Both the position numbers and the translations under genes were made by a program. This document shows, piece by piece, positions 1 through 7,267 of a stretch of 8,506 nucleotides of DNA. This DNA is from CAVRQM01 sp964250775 (GTDB lineage Bacteria > Pseudomonadota > Alphaproteobacteria > Acetobacterales > Acetobacteraceae). Position 1 is the first letter of the stretch; each line of letters starts with the position of its first letter. The stretch covers positions 1-8,506 of the forward strand of contig CAXUHK010000168.1 of NCBI GenBank assembly GCA_964250775.1, in the 5' to 3' direction. The notes below the pieces were generated by a model. That model was given only the letters and a program-made list of their open reading frames with translations, did no database searches and was not told where the DNA came from.

Positions 1-309
1 GTGCTGGTGCCGGTGCAGCCGAGCGCCCCGGACCTGTGGGCCGCGACGGCGCCGCTCGACCTCGCGCGCGCCGAACGCCGCACCGCCCGGCTGGTGCTCA
101 ACCGGGTCGCGGGCGCCGCCTTGCGGCCGCCGGTGGCGACCGAGTTGGCGCGCTTCGGCGACGCGCCGCTGGCCGCACGGCTCGGCAACCGGGTCGGCTT
201 CGCCGCCGCCTTCGCGCAGGGCCTGGGCGTCACCGAGGCGGCGCCGCGCTCGCTCGCCGCGCGCGAGCTGCGGGCGTTGGCCGACGAGGTTGCGGGGCTG
301 CTGGCGTGA
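1..309 (+). CDS. ParA/MinD-family ATPase, C-terminal part (5' end outside window)
   Basis: The C-terminal 102 codons of a ParA-type P-loop ATPase are visible. The segment LVPVQPSAPDLWA near the left edge matches the strand and helix that follow the Walker B region in ParA-family proteins. LVLNRV (about residues 31-36) and the later LGNRVGFAAAFAQGLGVTEAAPRSLAARELRAL stretch match the usual C-terminal half, including the ARLGNRV and GLGVTE segments typical of alphaproteobacterial ParA-like proteins. The P-loop (Walker A) must lie upstream of the window, so the GTG at base 1 is almost certainly an internal valine codon. Family members position DNA, proteins or storage granules on the nucleoid or membrane; which cargo applies cannot be told here and no parB-like gene is visible. 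The stop overlaps the start of the hydrolase gene by 4 nt (GTGA), so the two are probably co-translated. Confidence 0.75.
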   Translation: MLVPVQPSAPDLWAATAPLDLARAERRTARLVLNRVAGAALRPPVATELARFGDAPLAARLGNRVGFAAAFAQGLGVTEAAPRSLAARELRALADEVAGLLA

Positions 310-1247
310 CCGCCTGGGACCCGCAGATGCGCGCGGCGCACGACGCCATGGCGCGCGCCGCCGGGGCGTTGCCCCCGATGCGGCTGGCCGAGCCGTTCGC
401 GCTGCTGCGCGTCACCAACGAGGCGCTGAACCTGCCGCTGGCGCAAGGCGGCCCGGCGATGGCCGAGACGGTGGAGCGCTGGGTCCCGGCGCGCGGCCGG
501 CGCGTGCTGTGTCGGGTGCATCGCCCGCGCGTCGACCGGGCGCTGCCGGCCATGGTCTATCTCCACGGCGGCGGCTGGGTGATGTCGTCGATCGACACCC
601 ACGATCGGCTGGCCCGGCAATACGCCGCTGCGGGCGAGGTCGCGGCGGTGCTGGTGGACTACGCGCTGTCGCCGGAGGCGCGGTTCCCGGCGGCGCCGCT
701 GGAATGCGCCGAGGTCGTCCGCCACATCGCCCGGCATGGCGCGGAATGGGGGCTGGACCCCGCCCGCATCGTGCTGGCCGGCGACTCCGCAGGCGGCAAC
801 CTGGCGTTGGCGGCCGCGCTGCTGCTGCGCGACGGCGGCGACGCGGCGCCGCTGCGCGGCATCCTCGCCGCCTACCCGGCCACCGACCTGCGCATCCTGG
901 AGACCCCCGCCCATGGCGGCGGCGAGTACGGCCTCAGCGTGGACGACATGCGCGCCTTTCGCGACCTCTACCTGCGCCACGCCGCCGACCGGCTGCATCC
1001 CTGGGCGTCGCCGCTGCTCGCCGAATGCGCCGGCCTGCCGCCCAGCCTGATCCAGCTCGCCGAACTCGACCCGCTGCGCGCCGAGGGCGAGGCGATGGCG
1101 GCGCGGCTGCGTGCCGCTGGCTGCGAGGCCACGCTGCAGGTGACGCCGGGGGTGCTGCACGGCTTCCTGCGCCTTGGCGGCCAGGTCGACGCCGCCAACG
1201 CCGCGACCGCTTTCGCCGGGTCGTGGCTGCGACAAGTCACCGCATAA
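306..1247 (+). CDS. alpha/beta-hydrolase, HSL (family IV) esterase type
   Basis: A 313-residue serine hydrolase, the normal length for bacterial hormone-sensitive-lipase-type carboxylesterases. The oxyanion-hole motif HGGGW is at residues 87-91. The nucleophile elbow is GDSAGG at 159-164 with Ser161, the acid is Asp255 in AELDPLRAEG, and the base is His285 in GVLHGF, so the catalytic triad is complete. The DYALSPEARFPA segment (118-129) is also typical. No signal peptide or membrane segment is visible, so it is probably cytoplasmic; the family hydrolyses short-chain esters, but the substrate is not predictable. I chose the GTG at 306 because it forms a GTGA overlap with the upstream stop and gives the full family N-terminus. 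The frame is open further upstream to about base 36, but that part is out-of-frame ParA sequence. There is no strong Shine-Dalgarno sequence, consistent with translational coupling. It ends 65 nt before the efflux operon and is probably not part of it. Confidence 0.9.
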   Translation: MTAWDPQMRAAHDAMARAAGALPPMRLAEPFALLRVTNEALNLPLAQGGPAMAETVERWVPARGRRVLCRVHRPRVDRALPAMVYLHGGGWVMSSIDTHDRLARQYAAAGEVAAVLVDYALSPEARFPAAPLECAEVVRHIARHGAEWGLDPARIVLAGDSAGGNLALAAALLLRDGGDAAPLRGILAAYPATDLRILETPAHGGGEYGLSVDDMRAFRDLYLRHAADRLHPWASPLLAECAGLPPSLIQLAELDPLRAEGEAMAARLRAAGCEATLQVTPGVLHGFLRLGGQVDAANAATAFAGSWLRQVTA

Positions 1248-1252
1248 CCTGA

Positions 1253-1281
1253 CCGACCGCAACATTGTCGCAATCGGTCGG
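1253..1281. repeat. 7-bp inverted repeat in the intergenic region
   Basis: Perfect arms CCGACCG (1253-1259) and CGGTCGG (1275-1281) are separated by 15 nt, with arm centres 22 bp apart, or two helical turns. That geometry suits a dimeric repressor or activator better than a terminator, because no T-run follows and the spacer is long. A second, imperfect palindrome (1259-1271, GCAAC-ATT-GTCGC, one mismatched pair) lies inside it. The right arm falls just upstream of the proposed -10 element for the efflux operon, so binding there could block transcription. The arms are seen directly; the operator role is inference. Confidence 0.35.
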
Positions 1282-1291
1282 CAATGCGGGT
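1259..1291 (+). repeat. three 11-bp-phased direct repeats beginning GCAA
   Basis: GCAAC at 1259, GCAAT at 1270 and GCAAT at 1281 start units spaced exactly 11 bp apart (GCAACATTGTC, GCAATCGGTCG, GCAATGCGGGT). All three would lie on the same helical face. The first four bases are fully conserved and the rest only loosely. Such phased short repeats are common binding sites for response regulators of the OmpR/BaeR type, which often control Mdt-like pumps, but no regulator gene is in the window and the assignment is inference. Confidence 0.3.
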
Positions 1292-1302
1292 CGTGCTATC
1301 AC
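1275..1302 (+). promoter_or_regulatory. possible promoter of the efflux operon
   Basis: GCTATCAC (1295-1302) matches the alphaproteobacterial (Caulobacter) housekeeping -10 consensus GCTANAWC at all specified positions but one. Thirteen bases upstream, CGGTCGG (1275-1281) matches the TTGACGS -35 consensus at only 4 of 7 positions, so the promoter would be weak or activator-dependent. The -35 region coincides with the right arm of the inverted repeat. Transcription would start near 1308, leaving a leader of only a few bases before the ATG at 1313. That fits the absence of any Shine-Dalgarno sequence there. Prediction only. Confidence 0.25.
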
Positions 1303-1312
1303 TCCGGCCACC

Positions 1313-2809
1313 ATGATCCAGACCCGCTTCACCCCCCGCAGCCTCCGGCTCGCGGCGACGCTCGCCGTCGCCTCGGTCGCGAGCTGCGCCGTGGGACCGG
1401 ACTACCGCCGCCCGGCGCTCGACATCCCGGCCGCCTATCGCGCCACCCCGGCGAGCGCCGCCGCCGCCTGGCCGTCGCGCGCCTGGTGGGAGGGGTTCGG
1501 CTCGCCCGAACTCGACCAGCTCATCGCCGATGCCCAGGCGCACAACTTCGACCTGCTCGCCGCCGTGGCACGGGTGCGGCAGGCCGACACCCAGGTGCGC
1601 ATCTCCGGTTCCGTCCTGCTGCCCAGCGTCGGCGCCAACGCCCAGGATAGCTGGACCCGCGCCGGCACCGGCAGCAACGGCCAGCGCGGCAGCAACATCC
1701 TGGCTCCGCCCAACCTCGGCGGCGGCAAGCGCTACAACGAGAGCCGCGACTTCCAGGGCTACCTGCAGGCCAGCTACGAGCTCGATTTCTGGGGCCGGTT
1801 GCGCGACCAGCAGGACTCCGCCGAGGCCAGCGCCCTGTTCAGCCGGTTCGACCAGCAGACCGTGACGTTGACCGCCATCAGCAACGTCGCGACCACCTGG
1901 TTCACCGCCCTCGCCTACAAGGACCGGCTGGCGGTGGCCGAGCGCAACCTGCGCGACTCCAACAACATCCTGGCGGCGATCCAGGCCAGGCTCGAGGCCG
2001 GGACCGCCTCGCTGCTCGACGTCAGCCAGCAGCAGGCGCTGCGCGACGGGCTGCGCACCCAGATCCCAGGCTTCAGGAGCCTGTACGAGCAGCAGGTCAA
2101 CGCGCTCGCGGTCCTGGTCGGCCGGCCGCCGGAGGAGATCGCGCTGGCCCCCGGCACGCTCACCGACCTGCGCCTGCCGGACGTCGCCGCCGGCCTGCCC
2201 AGCGAGCTGCTCGCCCGCCGCCCCGACGTGGCCGCCTCCGAGGCGCAGCTGTTCGCCGCCAACGCCGACGTGCGCGAGGCGCGTGCGGCGATGTTCCCGA
2301 CCATCAGCCTGACGACCCAGACCGGAGTGCAGAGCGCAGCCCTCTCGACGCTGTTCGACCCCGGCACGATGCTGACCACGGCGGCGGCCAGCCTGGCGCA
2401 GACGGTGTTCGACAACGGGCTCAAGGGCGGCACCCTGGCGCTGCGCCGCGGGCGCTACGAGGAGCTGCTGGCCGACTACCACAAGGCGGTGGTGCAGGCG
2501 TTCACCGACGTCGAGAACGGCCTGGTCGCCTACCGCTACTCGACCGAGCAGGAGGCGCTGCAGCGCGTCGCGGTGGCGACCGCGCAGCGCGCCGCCGACA
2601 TCGCGCGGGCGCAGCTGCTGGCCGGCACCACCGACCTGGTGACGGCGCTGCAGGCGCAATCGACGCTGTATTCCGACCTCGACATCCTGGCGCAGGACCG
2701 GCTCAACCGCTTCGTCAACCTGGTCGGGCTATACCGCTCGCTGGGCGGCGGCTGGAGCCGGGCCGATGTCACGGCGCCGCCCAGCACCATCTTCCATGGC
2801 GTGCTGTGA
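1313..2809 (+). CDS. RND efflux outer-membrane factor lipoprotein, NodT family
   Basis: A 498-residue TolC-like outer-membrane channel subunit. The N-terminus has basic residues, a hydrophobic stretch (11-23) and a lipobox VASC with Cys25 as the predicted lipidation site. The following AVGPDYRRP is the hallmark start of mature NodT/OprM-type proteins. Two OEP repeats follow, roughly 64-268 and 290-478. Family motifs are YELDFWGR (155-162), LPSELLARRPDV (295-306), FPTISL (328-333) and LYRSLGGGW (473-481). The trimer would form an outer-membrane beta-barrel with a periplasmic alpha-tunnel that docks to the adaptor encoded next. I chose the ATG at 1313 because it places the signal peptide normally; the same frame is open from a TTG at 1265, which would add 16 residues ahead of it and run through the repeat region. 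No Shine-Dalgarno sequence precedes the ATG. The order is unusual, with this gene first rather than last in the pump operon. Confidence 0.93.
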   Translation: MIQTRFTPRSLRLAATLAVASVASCAVGPDYRRPALDIPAAYRATPASAAAAWPSRAWWEGFGSPELDQLIADAQAHNFDLLAAVARVRQADTQVRISGSVLLPSVGANAQDSWTRAGTGSNGQRGSNILAPPNLGGGKRYNESRDFQGYLQASYELDFWGRLRDQQDSAEASALFSRFDQQTVTLTAISNVATTWFTALAYKDRLAVAERNLRDSNNILAAIQARLEAGTASLLDVSQQQALRDGLRTQIPGFRSLYEQQVNALAVLVGRPPEEIALAPGTLTDLRLPDVAAGLPSELLARRPDVAASEAQLFAANADVREARAAMFPTISLTTQTGVQSAALSTLFDPGTMLTTAAASLAQTVFDNGLKGGTLALRRGRYEELLADYHKAVVQAFTDVENGLVAYRYSTEQEALQRVAVATAQRAADIARAQLLAGTTDLVTALQAQSTLYSDLDILAQDRLNRFVNLVGLYRSLGGGWSRADVTAPPSTIFHGVL

Positions 2810-2827
2810 CGCCCCAGCACAGCTCCC

Positions 2828-2831
2828 GGAG
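2828..2831 (+). promoter_or_regulatory. ribosome binding site of the adaptor gene
   Basis: GGAG, 6 nt before the ATG at 2838, lies in the 28-nt gap after the channel gene. It decides the start in favour of 2838 over the in-frame ATGs at 2766 and 2796. It is the only well-placed Shine-Dalgarno sequence seen in the pump operon. Confidence 0.5.
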
Positions 2832-2837
2832 CCGCCG

Positions 2838-4070
2838 ATGCGCCGCCTGACACTCATCATCGTCGTGGTCCTGCTGGCCGGCGCCGGCCTGTGGTGGTTC
2901 GCCCTGCGCCCGCCCGCCGCCACGGCCACCGCCGAATCCCGGCGCGGCGGCGGCGCCGGCGGCCCGATCCCGGTGCTGGTCGCAGCCGCCGCCCGCCAGG
3001 ACGTGCCGATCTACCTAGACGGCCTTGGCACGGTGCAGGCCTCGGCCACCGTCACGGTGCGCCCGCAGGTCGACGGCACGCTGGTCGAGGTGCGGTTCAA
3101 GGAGGGCCAGGACGTCCGCAAGGGCGACGTGCTGGCGCGCATCGACCCGCGCACCTACCAGGCCAGCGTGGATTCCGCAGTCGCCAAGAAGAACCAGGAC
3201 CAGGCGAACCTGGCCAACGCGCGCGCCGACCTCGCGCGCTACGCCAAGCTCGCGGTCAGCGCCTACACCTCGGCGCAGCAGGCCGACACCCAGCGCGCCA
3301 TGGTGGCGCAGTTGGGCGCGCAGGTGGCGCAGGACCAGGCGCAGATCGACACCGCACAAGTGCAGCTCGGCTACACCGACATCAAGGCGCCGATCGACGG
3401 CCGCGCCGGCATCCGCACCGTCGACCAGGGTAACTTGGTCCACGCCACCGACGCCACCGGCATCGTGACGTTGACCACGCTGCACCCGATCGCCGTGGTG
3501 TTCACCCTGCCGCAGCAGGCGCTGCGCGCGGTCAGCGACGCCATCGCCGCCGGCACGCCGCAGGTGCAAGCATTGCCGCAGGCCGCCGACCCGCTCGGCG
3601 GCGATGCGGCGGGCGACCTCACGCCGCTCGACACCGGCGAATTGGCGGTGCTGGACAACCAGGTCGACACCACCACCGGCACGTTGAAGCTGAAGGCGCT
3701 GTTCCCGAACACCAAGCTGCGGCTATGGCCGGGCGCGTTCGTCACCACGCGGCTGCTGGTCCGCACCGACCACGCCGCCACGGTGGTGCCGGCCGTGGCC
3801 GTGCAGCGTGGGCCGCAGGGCGCCTACCTCTACGTCGTGGGCGGCGACAAGACCGCCAAGCGTCGCGCGGTCAAGATCGGCCACGAAGACCCGGCCGGCA
3901 GCATCGTGCTGTCCGGGCTGGAGCCGGGCGAGCAGGTCGTGGTCGACGGCGCGGCACGGCTCACCGACGGCGCCAAGATCACCGTGGCGCAGCCTCCGGG
4001 TGCCGCGCCGGCCACGACGCCGGTGGCCCGGCACAAGCGCCACGCGGCGCCGGCGGACGCCGAGGGGTGA
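2838..4070 (+). CDS. mdtA: periplasmic adaptor (membrane fusion protein) of an RND pump, MdtA-like
   Basis: A 410-residue HlyD/AcrA-family adaptor. A single N-terminal membrane anchor (about 5-21) has no lipobox cysteine, as in MdtA rather than AcrA. A Gly-rich linker (35-43) leads into the barrel. The biotinyl-lipoyl half-motifs are VRPQVDGTLVEVRFKEGQDV (74-93) and YTDIKAPIDGRAGIRTVDQG (179-198), and the intervening 104-172 forms the alpha-hairpin. The beta-barrel segment LDNQVDTTTGTLKLKALFPN (272-291) closely matches MdtA, and VVPAVAVQRGPQGAYLYVV (316-334) is the membrane-proximal domain. The C-terminus is an Ala/Pro tail with a basic RHKRH patch (398-402). I chose the ATG at 2838: GGAG at 2828-2831 sits 6 nt upstream and the anchor starts at once. 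In-frame ATGs at 2766 and 2796 would overlap the channel gene. The protein should bridge the channel upstream and the two permeases downstream. Its stop overlaps the next start (GTGA). Confidence 0.93.
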   Translation: MRRLTLIIVVVLLAGAGLWWFALRPPAATATAESRRGGGAGGPIPVLVAAAARQDVPIYLDGLGTVQASATVTVRPQVDGTLVEVRFKEGQDVRKGDVLARIDPRTYQASVDSAVAKKNQDQANLANARADLARYAKLAVSAYTSAQQADTQRAMVAQLGAQVAQDQAQIDTAQVQLGYTDIKAPIDGRAGIRTVDQGNLVHATDATGIVTLTTLHPIAVVFTLPQQALRAVSDAIAAGTPQVQALPQAADPLGGDAAGDLTPLDTGELAVLDNQVDTTTGTLKLKALFPNTKLRLWPGAFVTTRLLVRTDHAATVVPAVAVQRGPQGAYLYVVGGDKTAKRRAVKIGHEDPAGSIVLSGLEPGEQVVVDGAARLTDGAKITVAQPPGAAPATTPVARHKRHAAPADAEG

Positions 4071-7000
4071 ACCTGTCGGCGACCTTCATCGCGCGGCCGA
4101 TCGCGACCTCGCTGCTGGCCGTGGCGCTGCTGCTGGCCGGCCTGCTCGGCTACCGGCAGTTGCCGGTGGCGGCGCTTCCTTCGGTCGACTTCCCGACCAT
4201 CCAAGTCACGACGCAGTTGCCTGGCGCCAGCCCGGACACAGTGGCGACGCTGATCACCGCCTCGCTGGAGCGGCAGTTCGGCCAGATCACCGGGCTCGAC
4301 ACCATGACCTCGATCAGCAGCGAGGGCACCAGCCAGATCACGCTGCAATTCGTGCTGAGCCGCAGCATCGACAGCGCGGCCCAGGACGTGCAGGCGGCGA
4401 TCAACGCCGCCGGCGGCACGCTGCCGCAGACGCTGCCGTACCCGCCGGTCTACTCCAAGGTGAACCCGGCCGACACGCCGATCCTCACGCTCGCGTTGCA
4501 GTCGGACGCGCTCACCATCGACCGGGTGAGCGACGCCGCCGACAGCCTGTTGCAGCCGAAGCTGTCGCAGATCGAGGGTGTCGGCAAGGTGACGGTGCAG
4601 GGCAACATGCGCCCGGCGGTGCGGGTGCGGGTCGATCCGGCGCGGCTCGCCGCCTACGGCATGTCGATGGAGGACATCCGCAACGCGGTCGCCGCCGCCA
4701 ACGCCGACGGCGCCAAGGGCGGCTTCGACGGCGACCGGCAGGCGGTGCAGATCGGCGCCAACGACCAGTTGACCGACCCCGCGATCTACAACGGCCTGGT
4801 AGTCGCCTACCGCAACGGCGCCGCCGTCCGGCTGTCCGACGTCGGCAGCGTGGTGGGCGGGGTCGAGAACAACCGCGTCGCCGCCAGCTATCGCGGCAAG
4901 CCCGCCGTGGTGCTCGACATCCAGCGCCAGCCCGGCGCCAATTTGGTGCAGACGGTGGACCGGGTGCGCGCGGCGTTGCCGGCGCTGCAACGCGCGATCC
5001 CGGCCGGCATCTCGCTCACCATCGTCTCCGACCGCACCGCCACCATCCGCGCCAGTGTCGCCGACGTGCAGTGGACGCTAGGGCTGTCGATCGCGCTGGT
5101 GATCGGCGTGATCTTCCTGTTCCTGCGCAGCTGGCGGGCGACGCTGATCCCGGCGGTGGCGCTGCCGCTCAGCCTGATCGGCACCTTCGCGGTGATGGCC
5201 GCGTTGGGCTACGGGCTCGACAACCTGTCGCTGATGGCGCTCACGGTGGCGACCGGCTTCGTGGTCGACGACGCCATCGTCATGATCGAGAACGTGGTGC
5301 GCTACATCGAGCAGGGTGTCCCGCCGCTGCAGGCGGCCTACCAGGGTGCCGCGCAGATCGGCTTCACCATCGTCTCGCTGACCGTCTCCTTGATCGCCGT
5401 GTTCATCCCGCTGCTGTTCATGACCGGCGTGGTCGGCCGGCTGTTCAGCGAGTTCTCCGTCACGCTGTCGGTCGCGGTCATCGTCTCGGCGGTGATCTCG
5501 CTGACGCTGACGCCGATGATGTGCGCCCGCTTCCTGCGCCCCGCCGCCGAGGAACGGCCGGGCCTGGTCGCGCGCACGTTCGAGCGCGGCTTCGAGCGCA
5601 CGCTGCGCGGCTACCGGCGCACGCTGGAATGGTCGCTGCGCCGGCAAAACCTGATGCTGGCGGTCGCCGCCGCGACACTGGTCGGCACCGTGCTGCTCTA
5701 CGTGGTGATCCCCAAGGGCTTCCTGCCGACCCAGGACACCGGCGTCATCGTCGCCGTGACCGAGGGCGAGCAGAGCATCTCCATCTCGCGCCTGGCCGCG
5801 TTGCAGGCGGAAGCCGCCGCGATCGTGCGCGCGGACCCGGCGGTGGCCGACGTCGTGGGGTTCGTGGGCGCCGGGCAGATCAACCCCACGCCCAACACCG
5901 GGCGGCTGACCATCGCCTTGAAGCCGCACGACCAGCGCGCCGACAGCGCCACCGTCGTCGCGGCGCGGCTGCAAGGCAAGCTGGCCGGCATCCCCGGCCT
6001 GTCGCTGTACACGCAGGCGGTGCAGGACATCCAGATCGGCACCCGCGTCTCGCGCACCCAGTACCAATACACCCTGGTCGACACCGATCCGGTCGAACTG
6101 GCGAGCTGGGCCACGCGGTTACAGAACCGCCTCGCCGCCGACCCGCGCCTGCGCGACGTCGCCAGCGACCAGCAGGACGAAGGCTTCCGCACCCAGATCG
6201 ACGTCGACCGCGACAGCGCGATGCGGCTCGGCGTCACCATGCAGTCGGTGCAGGACGTGCTCTACGACAGCTTCGGCCAACGCCAGATCTCGACCATCTT
6301 CAGCCAGTCGAACCAGTACCGCGTGGTGCTGGAGGCCAACCCGTCCTGGCAGCGCGACCCCGCCTCGCTGCGCGACCTGCGCATCCCGGCGACCGCGACC
6401 GGGGGCGCGGTCGGCGCCAACAGCAGCAGCACCGGCCCCAGCCTCGGCGGCACCGGCAACACCGGCAGCGGCACCACCGGGGCCGCCAGCACGACCAGCA
6501 CGCCGCAAGTGCCGCTCTCGGCCATCGCCCGCATCACCCAGACCACCGCGCCCTTGGTGGTCACGCACGAGCAGCAGTTCCCGGCGGTGACGCTGAGCTT
6601 CAACCTCGCTCCCGGCGCCTCGCTCGGCGACGCGGTGCAGGTGGTGGACGCGGCCCAGCAGGCGATCGGCTTGCCCGCCACCGTGAGCGGCAGCTTCAGC
6701 GGCGACGCGGCCGAGTTCCAGAGTTCGCTCGCCAGCGAGCCATGGCTGATCCTGGCGGCGATCGTGGTCATCTACATCGTGCTGGGCGTGCTGTACGAGA
6801 GCGTGATCCACCCGGTCACGATCCTCTCGACCCTGCCCTCGGCCGGCATCGGGGCACTGCTGGCGCTGATGCTGGTGGGCGCCGACCTGTCGCTGGTGGC
6901 GCTGGTCGGCGTGGTGCTGCTGATGGGCATCGTGAAGAAGAACGCCATCATGATGATCGACTTCGCGCTGGAGGCGGAGCGCACGCGCGGCCTTACGGCG

Positions 7001-7267
7001 GCGGCGGCGATCGAGGAGGCCTGCCTGCTGCGCTTCCGGCCGATCATGATGACCACCGCAGCCGCCTTGCTGGGCGCGCTGCCCCTGGTGCTGGAGCGCG
7101 GCACCGGCAGCGAGCTGCGCTTCCCGTTGGGCGTGACCATCGTGGGCGGGCTGCTGCTGAGTCAGCTGCTGACGCTCTACACCACGCCCGCGATCTACCT
7201 GGCGTTCGAGCGGGTGCGGCGGCGGATTGCCCGGCCGCGTGCCGTCGAGCGGGTGCCGGCCGAGTGA
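4067..7267 (+). CDS. mdtB: RND multidrug efflux permease, MdtB-like
   Basis: A 1066-residue HAE-1 family proton/drug antiporter, of family-typical length. TM1 is at about 11-29, a periplasmic domain spans 30-335, TM2-TM6 lie within 336-487, TM7 is at 528-547, a second periplasmic domain spans 548-890, and TM8-TM12 lie within 891-1046. Proton-relay residues are present: Asp401-Asp402 in GFVVDDAIVMIEN (TM4), Lys958 in GIVKKNAIMMIDFA (TM10), and Arg989 and Thr996 in TM11, matching AcrB Asp407-Asp408, Lys940, Arg971 and Thr978. PPVYSKVNPAD (126-136), VSRTQYQYTL (661-670) and FGQRQISTIF (736-745) closely match E. coli MdtB. The GTG at 4067 overlaps the adaptor stop (GTGA); the frame is open back to 3725, but that is out-of-frame adaptor sequence. 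Oddity: a Ser/Thr/Gly-rich insert at about 775-814. It probably forms a heterotrimer with the next gene product. Substrates are not predictable. Confidence 0.95.
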   Translation: MNLSATFIARPIATSLLAVALLLAGLLGYRQLPVAALPSVDFPTIQVTTQLPGASPDTVATLITASLERQFGQITGLDTMTSISSEGTSQITLQFVLSRSIDSAAQDVQAAINAAGGTLPQTLPYPPVYSKVNPADTPILTLALQSDALTIDRVSDAADSLLQPKLSQIEGVGKVTVQGNMRPAVRVRVDPARLAAYGMSMEDIRNAVAAANADGAKGGFDGDRQAVQIGANDQLTDPAIYNGLVVAYRNGAAVRLSDVGSVVGGVENNRVAASYRGKPAVVLDIQRQPGANLVQTVDRVRAALPALQRAIPAGISLTIVSDRTATIRASVADVQWTLGLSIALVIGVIFLFLRSWRATLIPAVALPLSLIGTFAVMAALGYGLDNLSLMALTVATGFVVDDAIVMIENVVRYIEQGVPPLQAAYQGAAQIGFTIVSLTVSLIAVFIPLLFMTGVVGRLFSEFSVTLSVAVIVSAVISLTLTPMMCARFLRPAAEERPGLVARTFERGFERTLRGYRRTLEWSLRRQNLMLAVAAATLVGTVLLYVVIPKGFLPTQDTGVIVAVTEGEQSISISRLAALQAEAAAIVRADPAVADVVGFVGAGQINPTPNTGRLTIALKPHDQRADSATVVAARLQGKLAGIPGLSLYTQAVQDIQIGTRVSRTQYQYTLVDTDPVELASWATRLQNRLAADPRLRDVASDQQDEGFRTQIDVDRDSAMRLGVTMQSVQDVLYDSFGQRQISTIFSQSNQYRVVLEANPSWQRDPASLRDLRIPATATGGAVGANSSSTGPSLGGTGNTGSGTTGAASTTSTPQVPLSAIARITQTTAPLVVTHEQQFPAVTLSFNLAPGASLGDAVQVVDAAQQAIGLPATVSGSFSGDAAEFQSSLASEPWLILAAIVVIYIVLGVLYESVIHPVTILSTLPSAGIGALLALMLVGADLSLVALVGVVLLMGIVKKNAIMMIDFALEAERTRGLTAAAAIEEACLLRFRPIMMTTAAALLGALPLVLERGTGSELRFPLGVTIVGGLLLSQLLTLYTTPAIYLAFERVRRRIARPRAVERVPAE
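5255..5293 (+). repeat. 39-bp perfect direct repeat, copy 1 (TM4 codons of the MdtB-like gene)
   Basis: These 13 codons encode Gly397-Asn409, the proton-relay segment of TM4. They are identical base for base to 8452-8490 in the MdtC-like gene. Both copies are in frame with their own gene. Protein conservation plus strong codon bias may explain the identity. Confidence 0.85.
6389..6508 (+). other. low-complexity Ser/Thr/Gly-coding insert in the MdtB-like permease
   Basis: Codons 775-814 encode almost only Gly, Ser, Thr, Ala, Asn and Pro, and the DNA repeats CACCGGC at 6430, 6451 and 6460. From memory, E. coli MdtB has only about 8 residues between the matching flanks (RL... and VPLSSIA), so roughly 33 residues are extra. 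By alignment to AcrB this is the hairpin where the docking (DC) subdomain passes into PC2, facing the adaptor side. It is in frame with intact flanks, so it is an insertion or expansion, not damage. Confidence 0.7.

Noticed and set aside
1..3. GTG at base 1 as a true start of the ParA-type gene
   Set aside because: It sits at the window edge inside a conserved strand and leaves no room for the nucleotide-binding P-loop, so the gene must begin upstream.
290..1252. 320-codon + strand frame overlapping the hydrolase
   Set aside because: It is an Arg/Ala/Gly/Pro-rich out-of-frame reading. The HGGGW and GDSAGG motifs lie in the other frame.
1253..1281. Inverted repeat as a rho-independent terminator for the hydrolase gene
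   Set aside because: Arms are only 7 bp, the loop is 15 nt and no T-run follows; an operator is a better fit.
1265..1312. TTG start 16 codons upstream for the channel protein
   Set aside because: It would add a polar stretch before the signal peptide and translate through the repeat region. The ATG at 1313 gives a normal lipoprotein signal.
968..2659. 563-codon open frame on the minus strand across the hydrolase end and channel gene
   Set aside because: It is antisense to two clearly recognised genes. Its protein is a low-complexity mix of Arg, Gly, Ala, Val and His with no family motif, the usual shadow in GC-rich DNA where stop codons are rare.
2810..2837. Separate promoter or terminator between channel and adaptor genes
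   Set aside because: The 28-nt gap holds only a Shine-Dalgarno-like GGAG and no hairpin or promoter-like element.
3725..4066. Upstream extension of the MdtB-like frame within the adaptor gene
   Set aside because: The extension reads as Arg-rich shadow sequence. The conserved RND N-terminus begins right at the GTG at 4067.
3830..4990. 386-codon minus-strand open frame (with a similar one at 5078-6067)
   Set aside because: Both are shadows of the adaptor and MdtB-like genes; no motifs and biased composition.
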